A stretch of 64,000 nucleotides of DNA from Stenogyne calaminthoides (Eukaryota > Streptophyta > Magnoliopsida > Lamiales > Lamiaceae): positions 18,915,778 through 18,979,777 of the forward strand of contig JBBCBC010000016.1 of assembly GCA_037126765.1 (NCBI GenBank), in the 5' to 3' direction. A model generated the notes under the pieces. That model was not told the origin of the DNA. It searched no databases and was given only the letters and a program-made list of their open reading frames with translations. Shown one piece after another: positions 53,509-63,599 of this stretch; positions within the stretch are counted from its first letter, which is position 1; every line of letters starts with the position of its first letter. Both the position numbers and the translations under genes were made by a program.

Positions 53509-54672
53509 ATGCCTTCTAAGAAACTTCCTATGTTCTCTGTTGAGAGCTATGACCTATGGAGATTGAGAATGCAGGCTCATTTGTATTCAAAACATGAAAG
53601 AATGTGGAGAGTGGTTTCTGAAGGACCATTCAAATTTACTGTTGTGAATCCCAGAATCACTGATACTGAGAGGAATGATCCCAGAGATGAATTTCCAAAG
53701 CCTGATGATCAACTTACTCCTGATGAGAGAAAGTTAGTCAATCTGGACTACATTGCTAAAGATACTTTGTATAACACTATTGATGATGGTGTTATGGGGA
53801 TGATCTCTCACTGTGAAACTGCAAAAGAAATATGGGACACACTTGCTGTTATGTGTCAAGGCACAGATCATATTAAGGAAAACAAACTTTCTTTTGCTAT
53901 TGGAAAGTTTGATAGCTTTGAAATGGAAAATGGTGAATCCATTGACAAACTTGAGGTCAGATTCACTAGCATAATGAATGATCTGAATGCTATTGGGAAA
54001 AGATACCCACAGAGAGAAGTGGCACTAAAAATTCTTAGAGGATTATCTAAGAAATGGGATATACATGTTGTGGTGATTGAAAACACCAAAAATATTGATT
54101 CCATGCCATACCAACAAGTTTTCTCTGAACTGAAAGCTTATGAGTTTGTGATTGACAAGAAAACTAAGAAATCTGACAGCAAAGATGATTCTTCATCTAG
54201 CAAGAATGTGGCTTTCAAAGCCAAAGAGAAATCCTGTAAGTCTAGAGAGTCTGAGAACTCACTTGCCAGAAATCAGGATGAGCAAGAGGATAAGCTAGTA
54301 CTGATGGCAAGGAGGTTTGAAAGACTTAATAGCAGATATGGGAAATATAAGAAATATTACAGGAATCACAGGTACAAGAGAAACTCAGAAGCTGAGGACA
54401 GATACACTGAGAAAAGGAAGGACCACAAAGCTGAAGGATCCTCATCCAAAAAGAAGGACTCCAAGACCAAGGAGGAAAGTGATCAGGATGATGATGCAAA
54501 CAGATGCTACAACTGTCAAAAGAAAGGTCACTTCCAATATGTCTGTCCTGAGCTGAGTGCTAAAGAAAGAAAGGAAAGACAAGCCAAGAGAGACATGAAG
54601 ATCTCTAGCAAGAAAGCTATGATTGCAGAAGAGGAAGAACATTCTGAAGAAGGTTCCAGTTCCTCGAGATGA
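53509..54672 (+). CDS. gag: Sirevirus-2 gag protein, capsid and zinc knuckle (open frame)
   Basis: 387 codons without interruption, starting at an ATG 126 bp after the LTR. The N-terminus (PMFSVESYDLWRLRMQAHL) is the usual start of plant copia gag (DUF4219/UBN2-type). The middle (AKEIWDTLAVMCQGTDHIK, SIMNDLNAIGKRYPQREV, ILRGLSKKWDIHV) forms the capsid region. A lysine/serine-rich segment then leads to a CCHC knuckle CYNCQKKGHFQYVC at residues about 333-346. The frame ends at SSSSR, where an acidic run EEEEHSEEGSS precedes the stop at 54670-54672. The coiled-coil continuation starts only 40 bp later, so this stop may be a premature one in a longer gag. It is the cleanest frame of the window and could still give a capsid-like protein if transcribed. 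Confidence 0.9.
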   Translation: MPSKKLPMFSVESYDLWRLRMQAHLYSKHERMWRVVSEGPFKFTVVNPRITDTERNDPRDEFPKPDDQLTPDERKLVNLDYIAKDTLYNTIDDGVMGMISHCETAKEIWDTLAVMCQGTDHIKENKLSFAIGKFDSFEMENGESIDKLEVRFTSIMNDLNAIGKRYPQREVALKILRGLSKKWDIHVVVIENTKNIDSMPYQQVFSELKAYEFVIDKKTKKSDSKDDSSSSKNVAFKAKEKSCKSRESENSLARNQDEQEDKLVLMARRFERLNSRYGKYKKYYRNHRYKRNSEAEDRYTEKRKDHKAEGSSSKKKDSKTKEESDQDDDANRCYNCQKKGHFQYVCPELSAKERKERQAKRDMKISSKKAMIAEEEEHSEEGSSSSR

Positions 54673-55354
54673 GATTTTCTCTCCGGATATGTGATGATGA
54701 TGTCTGCGTCTTATGGCTGTGGAGGAGGTAAATTCTTCTATCTCTGTTGTTGCTCCTACCCAAGCACATGAGTTCTCAAGTTCAACTGTAAACAGTAACT
54801 TTGACCTAATGGATTCGTTTGAGAATCTTATGAAGGACTATTCTGTGTTACAAGAACTACTCACTGAAACTCAAGAGCAGAACAAGGAACTGACTGCTGA
54901 GAATCTGAAGTGGAAAGACTCTAAAAATGCTGAGATCACTTCTCAATTGATGGGAACTACTGATGAACTGGATGTTCTGAAAGTACAACTCTCAGAAAAA
55001 GAGAAGGTGATAGAGATCCTGAATGGAAAATTAGAGAAATCCACTAAAGAGATTCAGCTTATCAGAACTGAGTTCAATGACCTCTTTGGAAACCTTAAAA
55101 CTTAAAAGAAATGTGGGATTAGTGCGCAGAGAAAGTTAGCTCTATTGAATTTTGCATCTAAAGTAATAGATGAAATTCAGAGTTATCAAAGACACACTGG
55201 CTATAAAAAATTTGGATTGGGATACATTCCAGGGGGAACCTCACAAGGTCTTCTGAATGCTGCTTCTAGTAGCACCAAGACTGTCTTTGTTAAACCAGTG
55301 GCATCAAATATTCTCACTGAAGAAAAGCCTAAGATTTTAGACAAGGGTAAATGA
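54673..55354 (+). pseudogene. Sirevirus-2 gag tail with coiled coil
   Basis: The frame 54713-55105 shows a strong heptad-like, charged helix (SVLQELLTETQEQNKELTAE, LSEKEKVIEILNGKLEKSTK) ending at a stop after FGNLKT. A second frame 55145-55354 continues with VIDEIQSYQRHTGYKKFGLG and ends at a stop after KILDKGK. The same arrangement is found in Sirevirus-1 (30493-29373). In Sireviruses the coiled coil of gag is thought to mediate capsid or host-protein contacts. Confidence 0.75.
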
Positions 55355-56482
55355 CCTATGGTTTCAGAAAAACAGAAGGTTCGGGGAAGAAAGCCCAAAC
55401 CGCAGGAAAAGGCTAGAAAACTTGAACACTCAGTAGGAAATTTTCAGGCCAGGACTTGAAAGCCTCAGGCTAAGAATACCAACTTGAAGAGATCTGCACT
55501 GAACCATCAGAGGAATTTTCAGAAGAGAAACACTTTCAGAGATATTCTCAAGCGAAAAGACCAAGTCCTCAATTCTTGAAAGACCACAATTTCAAGAGAT
55601 AGCAACCTAAACCCCACTTGCCTAAGGGTAAAGGTTTCCTGAACCCAAGTCAGCAGAGATAGAGACCAGCTGCACCAAAGCTAAGGCACTTGAACAAAAA
55701 AAGCCCCAACTCAAGAAGAACTCTAAGGCTCATGTTCATCTTAAAGGTGACACTCATACACAAGGTCTTGCCAAGGCACTAGGGTAGTGAATGTGTATGC
55801 AGAGATGTTTATGGGGAGACAAATCAGCCACTCTAAAGTAATTAGAGTTATCGAGGCGATTGGGTTCCAAAAAATACTGACTAACTTTGGTAGGACCCTA
55901 CACCAAATGGGTACCTAAGAACGTCACCGTTTTTGAATTGAAGGAAAAAAGCGAGGTGAATGAAAACAACATAAAGACGATGGTGGAAATGAATTGGATC
56001 CTACTATATGGTATCCAGACGGTGGATGTTCAAGACATATGACAGGGATATAAGCAACTAATCACTTGACTATGTTGAGCAAAAAGGCCCTCGGATCACA
56101 TTTGGAGACAATTCCTAAGGACAAAGCCGGCCGGATATGGAACTCTTGAAGTTGACTCTGTTCATATCCATGGTGTTTCATATGTGTCAGTCTAAAGCAT
56201 AATTTGCTTTCTATCGGCCAATCGTGACAAAGGATTGGTGTTGAGTTCTCAAAGAACTTATGTTATGTAAAACAAAATGCTTCACAAAAATTTTCTTGTT
56301 GGTACGAAAAAAGAAATGTGTATCTTCTTGATTGGAGTTCAACTCCTAAAGATACATGTTTGGTTGCAAAAAGTTCCACCGATACCCGTTGGTTGTGGCA
56401 CAAAAGACCTAATCACTTAAACTTTAAAACCCTGAACAAACTTGGAAGATTAGTGTCATGAGTTTTTGGTTGATGAATATTA
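55355..56482 (+). pseudogene. Sirevirus-2 protease and pre-integrase remnant
   Basis: Heavily decayed. A protease block WYPDGGCSRHMTG lies at about 56009-56047, with D-G-G in place of D-S-G, followed at once by a stop. Further on, TRWLWHKRPNHLNFKTLNKL (about 56386-56450) corresponds to the zinc region of Sirevirus-1 integrase. Copia homology ends between 56455 and 56482. Short indels are frequent from about 55.4 kb on. Confidence 0.7.
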
Positions 56483-57383
56483 TGTGGCTAATTTTGATTA
56501 CAACTTCGAAACAAAACATATCGTGTAAAATAAGCGATAAATAAGATGAATTTGTTGACCCGGTTAAATCGAAAATGACTACTACTCTGGGGCATACCAA
56601 GCGAGGATATAGTATTACGAGCTTTACGTACACGATTCTTGATACATCTTATGAAGATGAATCGATCACAGATTAACAAATGAGTTCTAGGGTTTCGTAT
56701 ATGTGAATAAACACTCTAATTTTTCGGTTCCTCACCTCTCGGGGATTTTTGTAGGCTACTTTTAAGGATTATTTTACGAACCCTTCTCTTCTTTTTTTTT
56801 CTTCCTTTTTATAGCACTTGGCAAGCATGAAATTTGGATTGGTATAACATGTCTTTGGATTAATATAGCATGTCTTTGGAAGCTTTGGATCATCGCAAGA
56901 ACTCCGGTGGTGTTGCCACGTTTACGACTTCATCTTCTAGATCGATCTTTGTACTAAAAGCCGTGCATAGGGCGCTCTTTTGATCGTCAAAATTAATCTT
57001 TTTTCGGTTGGACTTTTGTTCGCCCTTTAATCATGTCGGTTTATTGTCAATTTTATATTGAAAATTGTCCTCCTCGAGCACAATCGATTCCTCGGGATAT
57101 TTGGGTCTTCGGGATATTTGATCGTCGAGCACTCGACCCTTTAGGATGTCCGAGTTCTTGAGAGATCCGAGGTTCGAACATCTTGACACGCTCTTTTAAC
57201 TCCTTCTTTTCCGATCCGAGAAAGCGGATACGTTTGTTCGGTGAGGTTGGTAGAGCAATTACGTCGGTTGGCGAGCAATGAACAAAAAGTAACTCATCCA
57301 CCGGCATGATTATTATATTCGAATATTACACGTGTCGCTCTTTGATGATCGATTAATCACGATTTATTATATCGAACACAACA
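56483..57383 (-). repeat. Probable 3' LTR of Gypsy-C
   Basis: On the minus strand it starts TGTTGTGTTCGA at 57383 after a purine tract (TTGGGGGGTAT), just as the Gypsy-B LTR starts TGTTGTAACATGG after TTGAGGGGCAAT. A TATA box in the same orientation (GCTATAAAAAGG) is at about 56815-56804. The lower end is placed at about 56483 (GTAATCAAAATTAGCCACA on the minus strand) by weak similarity to the Gypsy-B LTR end, so it is uncertain by tens of bases. Confidence 0.6.
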
Positions 57384-57507
57384 ATACCCCCCAACCAAGA
57401 TTACTTTGTATTCTACATGGGGCCCTGATTTTGTAAAAATCGATTGGGCCATGTTTGACATCGCTTCGAATTCCGCGCTGGATCTTTGAATTTGTACCCG
57501 ATGTCCA

Positions 57508-57513
57508 TATAAA
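57508..57513 (+). promoter_or_regulatory. TATA-like box upstream of Gypsy-C aORF
   Basis: TATAAA within CCATATAAACCA, 150 bp before ATGGCCTCT at 57658 and followed by a CT-rich leader, as in Gypsy-A and Gypsy-B. Confidence 0.5.
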
Positions 57514-57657
57514 CCATATTTCTCCGCCTTAAATTTTTTCTCTTTTCTCCTCTGCTCTTTTATTGTCTTCCGCGTTCGAAAGTTTAGGTGAAGGCTTCAT
57601 TGTTCGGTGAAGAAATTCATTCGAAAACGGCTGCATTCTTCTTCTATTTTTGTAATT

Positions 57658-60600
57658 ATGGCCTCTTGCTAAATTCCTCTGTTCAATCAGACCATCATAG
57701 TTCCCCTTAGCCTTCCCTATTAGTAGAATCCCCGTAATAATATAAGTACATCGGGAGGAAAATGCCTCAAATTCAGGATTCCGTTGGCAATTACTTGAAC
57801 CATTTACCGTTCTTTCTTCGACTCGATAAAGCCCAAACGAATCGGGATGGGGGTTTGACCCGTAATGATTAAATCGGGGCGATTAGATTATGATTCTTCG
57901 CCCAAATTCAAACTAGGTCTAGGGCTATTGATAATGTTGATGTGAAGCGAAATAATCTTTCTTTGTGAGGGAAAATTTTGTAACCCAAATTTAAGCCCGA
58001 ATCGAACATAGGTGTAGATGGTGGGCAAAACTCTGAACTTGGTATACCTGTTGGTGTCCCTCACAGTCCAACATATAGCGAGTACAATGCTCGTTATAAT
58101 TTTGGTTTGCCCTAACAACCTCATAGGATTAGTGTAGAGAACGAGTACCCAATGAGCAAAAGTAGCGAGCATAATTGATGTAGATATGCTCGCTCAACTA
58201 CATAAATTTATGAAACCCCAGGATGTCTTTTTAAGGCACCGGGTCCCGATGGTGGTGACCAACCCCGAGGGTTGTGTCGCAGATGAATTTGGACACCATG
58301 GAGGCCTTCGATTTCCTCTCCATCCGGCAATCACCCGTTTGCTCGTGGGTGGAATATTACCATTACGCAGCCTTAAACGAGCGGATGGCATATGGTTATG
58401 AGTTTTTGACTGTTCGGCAAAATGAAGCCGGGTATTATCCTTGTTGAACTTGCTCGGTTAGTGCACTTGACTTCGTCCAGAAGCGAACACGGATGGTTGT
58501 TTATGCAAGCTAACGCCTTGAGTGCAAAATTATCGAGGATGTTAGAACAAAATCGATGTTGGAAAGAAGTTACGGTTCGTGAGGGCAATTGGAAAAGCCC
58601 GGCCTCGGAAGGCGAGCCAAATGCTCGCTTGGACATCCCCTTGACTTGGGGTGTACCGGTAAGTGATTTTGTATCTTTCATTCTTCAATTTGAACCGATT
58701 TTAACTCACTTTTTATTTGAGGATTTCTAGCTGCGATGGATAAGGAGACAAATCGGCCTGCTATTTCGTGCAGTTTGGCGGATTAATCTGGAATCTCGTT
58801 CGAGAAAGATCTGTGATAACTTTGAACACCGCCGAACAGAAGAAAGAAAAAAGGAGGTTTGTTCGTGCCTCCTCATCATCTTGTTCTTTGTTGATCTTTC
58901 CCTTTAAGGATTATCTTTTGTTCTTGCATAAGTCTTGTGTCTTTTTTTGTTCGTTACCCATTGATTACGATTTCATTTTATTTGACTTTTTCGGCTGTGA
59001 CCATCATTTGTGAGTACATCCCCGAACACACCGAGATGGCTCAAGAAAAACCCACGTGAACTTGCTCGGATTCAGCCGAAGCGAGAGGCTCAGTGAATGT
59101 AGAGGGGGAGGCGGGGCCAAAACGACCCTCATCCGGTCTGGAGAATCAAGTCGAAGCCTGAAGGGCTCCCGTTCGGCGAATATGGGTTTTGCAACAAACT
59201 CCACCACCGAAAAAAGACCAATGGTGGAGATCGGCGAGCGGGGGCCAAGCGAGCGAGGGCCCGAATCGACGAGGGGCGAACGAGCAAACTCGGACAAGCC
59301 TTCCGAAGCCGTCAGTCGACTCGGACCCCTCTTTCGAGGCGATAAGGCGGCCGCCTCTGTTGTTGGTCCCATTTCGCAGTTTATCGAAATGGAAGTTGCT
59401 TTATCCTCTCCCTCCTCGGTTTGGACCCCGATCATGGACTCCGTTAGACCACGAGCTCCGATCTCCGGAAGAAGACAAATCATTCACGGGATGGGATCCG
59501 GCTCGGCGTGAGCAGGTACATTTGCTCCGCTCGATCTTTCTTTTGGTTTCGGTAGATATCTCTATACTCACTTGGTTGAATATATATATACTATAGGTTG
59601 AAGGGTTATGTATAATGCTTCCAACCCTAAAAATTACTTTTGCTCGTAGAGGTGTTAAGCAAAGTTCGAGCGTGCGGAGCATGTTCAAAAAGCTTCGCCG
59701 GACTTCGCTTCGGCGTGGACTCTTGACCGAGGAGTCTACTACGGTCCCCACCCCTTGGAAAATATGCATTTGGGGTTTTGGTGCTTGAGGCCAATCTATG
59801 GTCGCTCTTGAGAAAAACATGCTCAATCGCTAACATCCAAGCCAATTATTTGGCTTTGATTAGGAACTTTGAAGATAAAGTGATCGAGTGAACAGGTCCG
59901 CATTTAATCGAAATCGCCTCAGAGCAAAATGTTTGGCCTGGTTGGCGCCCAATGACTCGGGAGGATGCTCGTCGCCGTTTTCAAGAGAATGCTCGCCTAG
60001 CTCAAGGGATGCTCGTCAAACAAGAGAGGCTCAATACGTCGGGAGGAGGTGATCAATATCTGAAGGGCTCAAGAAGAAATGAATGTTGAGCCGTAAACTC
60101 CGGGCCGGTGTTGATCAAATGGAAAGTGAGAGGGGATTAATACTTCGCCAATAGCATCATTCTTTGAAGAGACTAATACTCGTTTAGGCCTTGAAAACTC
60201 AAAGCTGCATGATGACGAGTATATTGACTCCATGTCCAACTTCTCGTATATTTGCGCTTTTGCCGATCTTGTTCGATACGCTTAGCCACATACTCCAATG
60301 TGACGATTGCCCCTCTCATATCCAAATTTAAAGAAGACTGGTTGATAACCCTCCGGATCGCAACCTCCCAATGTCGGTTTGAATGGTCCGTGCGACTTTT
60401 TCGTTCTTCCCCGAAGGGATCAAAATTGACGATCAATTGGATGAAGAGGAGAACTCGACGTTATTATTCTTCGAGGTTCTTGATCAAAATCTTCAGCTGA
60501 ATCACGGGGACCAATCAGTGCAGGCGAGCAAGAACCTCCCGCAAACCCAAGCAAAAATCGCCTCCCGAAAGAGCATCGATACGGACATTCTGAAGCTGTT

Positions 60601-60660
60601 GAGGGAACCGAACATAATGTGTTCGACATTTCTCTTCCATCTACCCCCAATTTTGACTTT
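57658..60660 (+). pseudogene. Gypsy-C antisense aORF (decayed)
   Basis: An ATG at 57658 (ATGGCCTCTTG) corresponds to the start in Gypsy-B (ATGGCTACTGG) but stops at codon 5. The conserved domain appears at 58186-58401 (GGLRFPLHPAITRLL, with ADEFGHHG before it), matching GLRFPLHPAISHLLAAW in Gypsy-A. Two GT-AG introns are seen: 58659-58730 after a GTACCG exon end, and 59516-59596 after the block DKSFTGWDPARREQ. That block aligns with DDSWLGWDADWVNK at the third intron of Gypsy-B. Downstream frames are scattered. No product is expected. Confidence 0.65.
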
Positions 60661-62640
60661 GCACCTTGATGTCTTTTTTCTTTGTAAAACTTGTGTAACT
60701 TTTTGTCTTCTTCACTTTTAGTTAAGAACAATATATCTTTAACAATTTGTTTCTTGTTGATACTTTTTCTTTTGTCAAAACATTTTTTCAATTGAACGAA
60801 ATAGATTACATCTTGAACCGTTTTCTAACCCGCTTTGTTGAGAATGAATGTTGATACTTGTGTTGCTTGATATTTGCTTTGTTGCTTTAGCGTTAAGCTT
60901 TATTGTTTTCCGGTTTTTCCCTTTTCTACGAATGAATTCTAACATTGGGTTTGCCTATACTGGGCCCTCGACTTCTTTTCGATTTTGATTGTCTTATTGA
61001 CATTGCAATCGGTTGATGCGTCTTATTTAGATCGACCAGATGGGTTACTTTATGAACCCACCTTTCTTGGTGCGTGATCGGGTCTTATTTTGGTCGCGAT
61101 CACTTCAGATAATTCGTCTTATTTAATTGCGTGACCCACGACTCACCGCTCGTGCTACGGTGTCTGTAAGTACTTAGTCGTCTTATCACATTGCGCTGCG
61201 TACCCATTACTTCGCTTTTTGCTGAATCGAATCTGAACTCGTTAAATCGGAGTGAACATAGACCCAGGCTCGTTAAGTCTTTGTTAAGATTAGTCCAGAA
61301 ACTTAAGTCGCGACCTCAAATAAACTGAACTAGAATCTCTTTAGCGAACAAAAGTACATATATCTTTCTTTTTCTTTTTTGCAACACTTTGTATTCTATT
61401 ACATCGTTCATAGTTTGAAGAAGACTATCTATTACATAACTATTGTTATCGGACCGAGGTTTTGAATCTAAACCTTGTCTTGAGTGAACCTGTTGGCCTC
61501 ACCTTGTCCATGGAATTGATGTTGACAAGGATGTAGCTTTGTCGGTATCTACCCTTTTTCTTTTGTAACATGCTCAAGCGGCTGTCATAAACTTTTGTCC
61601 CTCTGGACAAGTTGTAGTTATCTTGGTGACGCGGGCATGAGCATGTAATAGCATTCTGCTTTCATGCAAAATAGGTGCGAGCAAAACTTTCGACTCGCAC
61701 CATTACATCCCCTCGGTAGATGCACGAGCATCGACGACGGCGACATCTTATTTGAGGCGGACACTATGACATCCCTCCCCGGGAGGAGATTTTGGGGATG
61801 CATGGGGACTCATGGCTTATGCTCTTGGCGTGGAGAAAATGCGTTGGCAACCATGACTCTTAGGAGCATCTTGAGTCGTGGCAGCGACACAACTTCTTCT
61901 AAGTAATGAACATGGGGTAAAAGACTGCGTATCGGACAAATGCTTCAATTCGATAAATGATTTGCTTTGAATCGAGGATTTCTTCGTCTGGGGCATACTA
62001 AACCATCTTCCTTGAAGAATCGCGATATTTTTCCTTTTTTCTACTTCATCTTTTTTCTTTTTTTTGCTTTTTCTTAACCATAAGTATGCCCCTATTCTAG
62101 TGTCCCAGCTAGTCTTGGCATAGATAAGTAGTCTTAGCTCTCTTATTTTTACTCTCCTTTTTGACATCTCGTTAGAAGCTTTTTGGCGGCTCTTTGCTCA
62201 AAAATCCACTCATCCGTGCCACTCATCCTCCGACCGTTATCTTCTATTGACAACTCGTTAGTGCCGTATCTCCTGTGCATCAATAGTCTTTACGTCGGCA
62301 TTTTTCTTGAAGGATATCATCGAAATTAATATATTCTTCTTTTATGGTCGTCTACTTCGTTTTTTGGCCCGAATGGTGATTGTGTTAAATAACAATATGC
62401 TTCTTTAAATTGTTTTAACTTTTTTAAGCCCGATACTATACTGCCTTTATTGATAATATTTTTTCAAATTTGTTGCGTTCACAATCAAAACAGATGGGAC
62501 TCCATTAAATCCTCAAGTCATATGCCCGTTTAGTAGCGTTACGTGACTCTCGGGACCTTCCCATGCTTTGAACACCAGCTTTACTTACCCATCGATCGCC
62601 TTAAAACCGGCTCGCCCACATTGAACACTGCGCGTTGGAC
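60661..62640. other. Gypsy-C spacer between aORF and integrase
   Basis: About 2 kb without recognisable protein; the same spacer is only 0.43 kb in Gypsy-B. TCTTATT words recur at 60992, 61021, 61083, 61117 and 61181 with spacings of 29-64 bp. A frame on the minus strand at 61803-61618 has no family signature. The extra length may be an inserted sequence, but I found no boundaries. Confidence 0.4.
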
Positions 62641-62647
62641 TTTGGAA

Positions 62648-63520
62648 TTATAAAACTTTCGTCTCTTTTTGTACATAGCATTCTTGAAATAAACCCAAAA
62701 TCCTTCTTTCTTCCAGCAGTCGAATTGAGAATGCGCTGATCATTAATATGCTCTCAAAGAAAGTCATTGTTCGATGACTTGGAATTTTGATTCTTGCGGT
62801 ATAACGAACTTCCGCACCAAATCTTCCAAGCAAAAGGGTCTCATGATTGATGTTAAAAGTTGTTTGATAAGCCCATATTTTAGGAGCAATTCTTGACCCT
62901 CCCCCCTTGGAATTATCAAGTCTAGCCTTGAGGTATGTGATAATTTTATTAAACTTCAACTTGACCGTTTGGTTGAGATAATATGGAGTTGAGTAGTGCT
63001 TTTTTATGCCCAATGAGCACAATTTTATGCGAATTCACTTCCATTGAATTGTTTTACTTGGTCATTGACCATGATTGAGGAAGCCCAAATCGACCAGATG
63101 ATGCTTTTTCGAATAAAGTTCCACGTCCTTTGTTGGTTGATCTTGACAATGGCCTCGGCTTTTGCCCATTTTAGTATAATAATCACTTGGCCCGCAGCAT
63201 ATCTAACTCCCGATGTGCCACTAGGAAATGGGCGATCAAATCGATCCCCATTTGGCAAAAGGCCATGGGCTATCAAAACGGCACCAATTCTTGGTGGGCT
63301 ATGAATAAGCGGAGCATGTACACAGCATATGACACGCCATTGAGCATATCTTGGCCCAAATCCTTTTGAGGGTTGGCCAATAATAACAACATGCGATTAT
63401 TTTTTGTGTGCTAGGACAAGCCCACCTGTATGATTTCCGCATACTCCGTCATGGATTTGTTGCTTAAGTACATGTCCTTCTTTTCAGAGTGATACACTTC
63501 AGTGGAAGTGAGAAGCTTTT
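62648..63520 (-). pseudogene. Gypsy-C integrase remnant
   Basis: The frame 63276-63025 keeps the core in degraded form: KWAKAEAIVKINQ for KWAEAEALATIDQ, and VNDQVKQFNG where VTDNGRQFDG is expected. The frame 63022-62648 covers the region that should contain the catalytic glutamate (TPYYLNQTVKLKFNKIITYL); there is no Glu at the homologous place. KARLDNSKG and LLEERRILG follow. The zinc region lies upstream, around 63520-63300, without an open frame. It is inactive. Confidence 0.75.
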
Positions 63521-63599
63521 GTACAAATGCTCGCTCATAATAGTATATCGAAAGCGGTTGTAACTTTGGTGAGTAGCTTGTGCCCTATTCTCGGGAGAA

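Larger units (their letters stand above)
51549..56482 (+). mobile_element. Sirevirus-2: truncated Ty1/copia Sirevirus-type element
   Basis: Order: 5' LTR (51549-53383), PBS, intact gag first part (53509-54672), coiled-coil gag tail, decayed protease and pre-integrase region. The sequence changes near 56455-56482 to the Gypsy-C LTR. Integrase onward and the 3' LTR are missing. The preceding 5 bp are AGTTC; the partner duplication is lost. A solo LTR of the same family sits at 32141-34072. Confidence 0.87.

Noticed and set aside
57053..57307. Minus-strand 84-codon frame
   Set aside because: It is inside the proposed Gypsy-C 3' LTR and has no conserved blocks.
61618..61803. Minus-strand 61-codon frame in the Gypsy-C spacer
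   Set aside because: No homology to pol or aORF blocks in the sister elements; probably chance.
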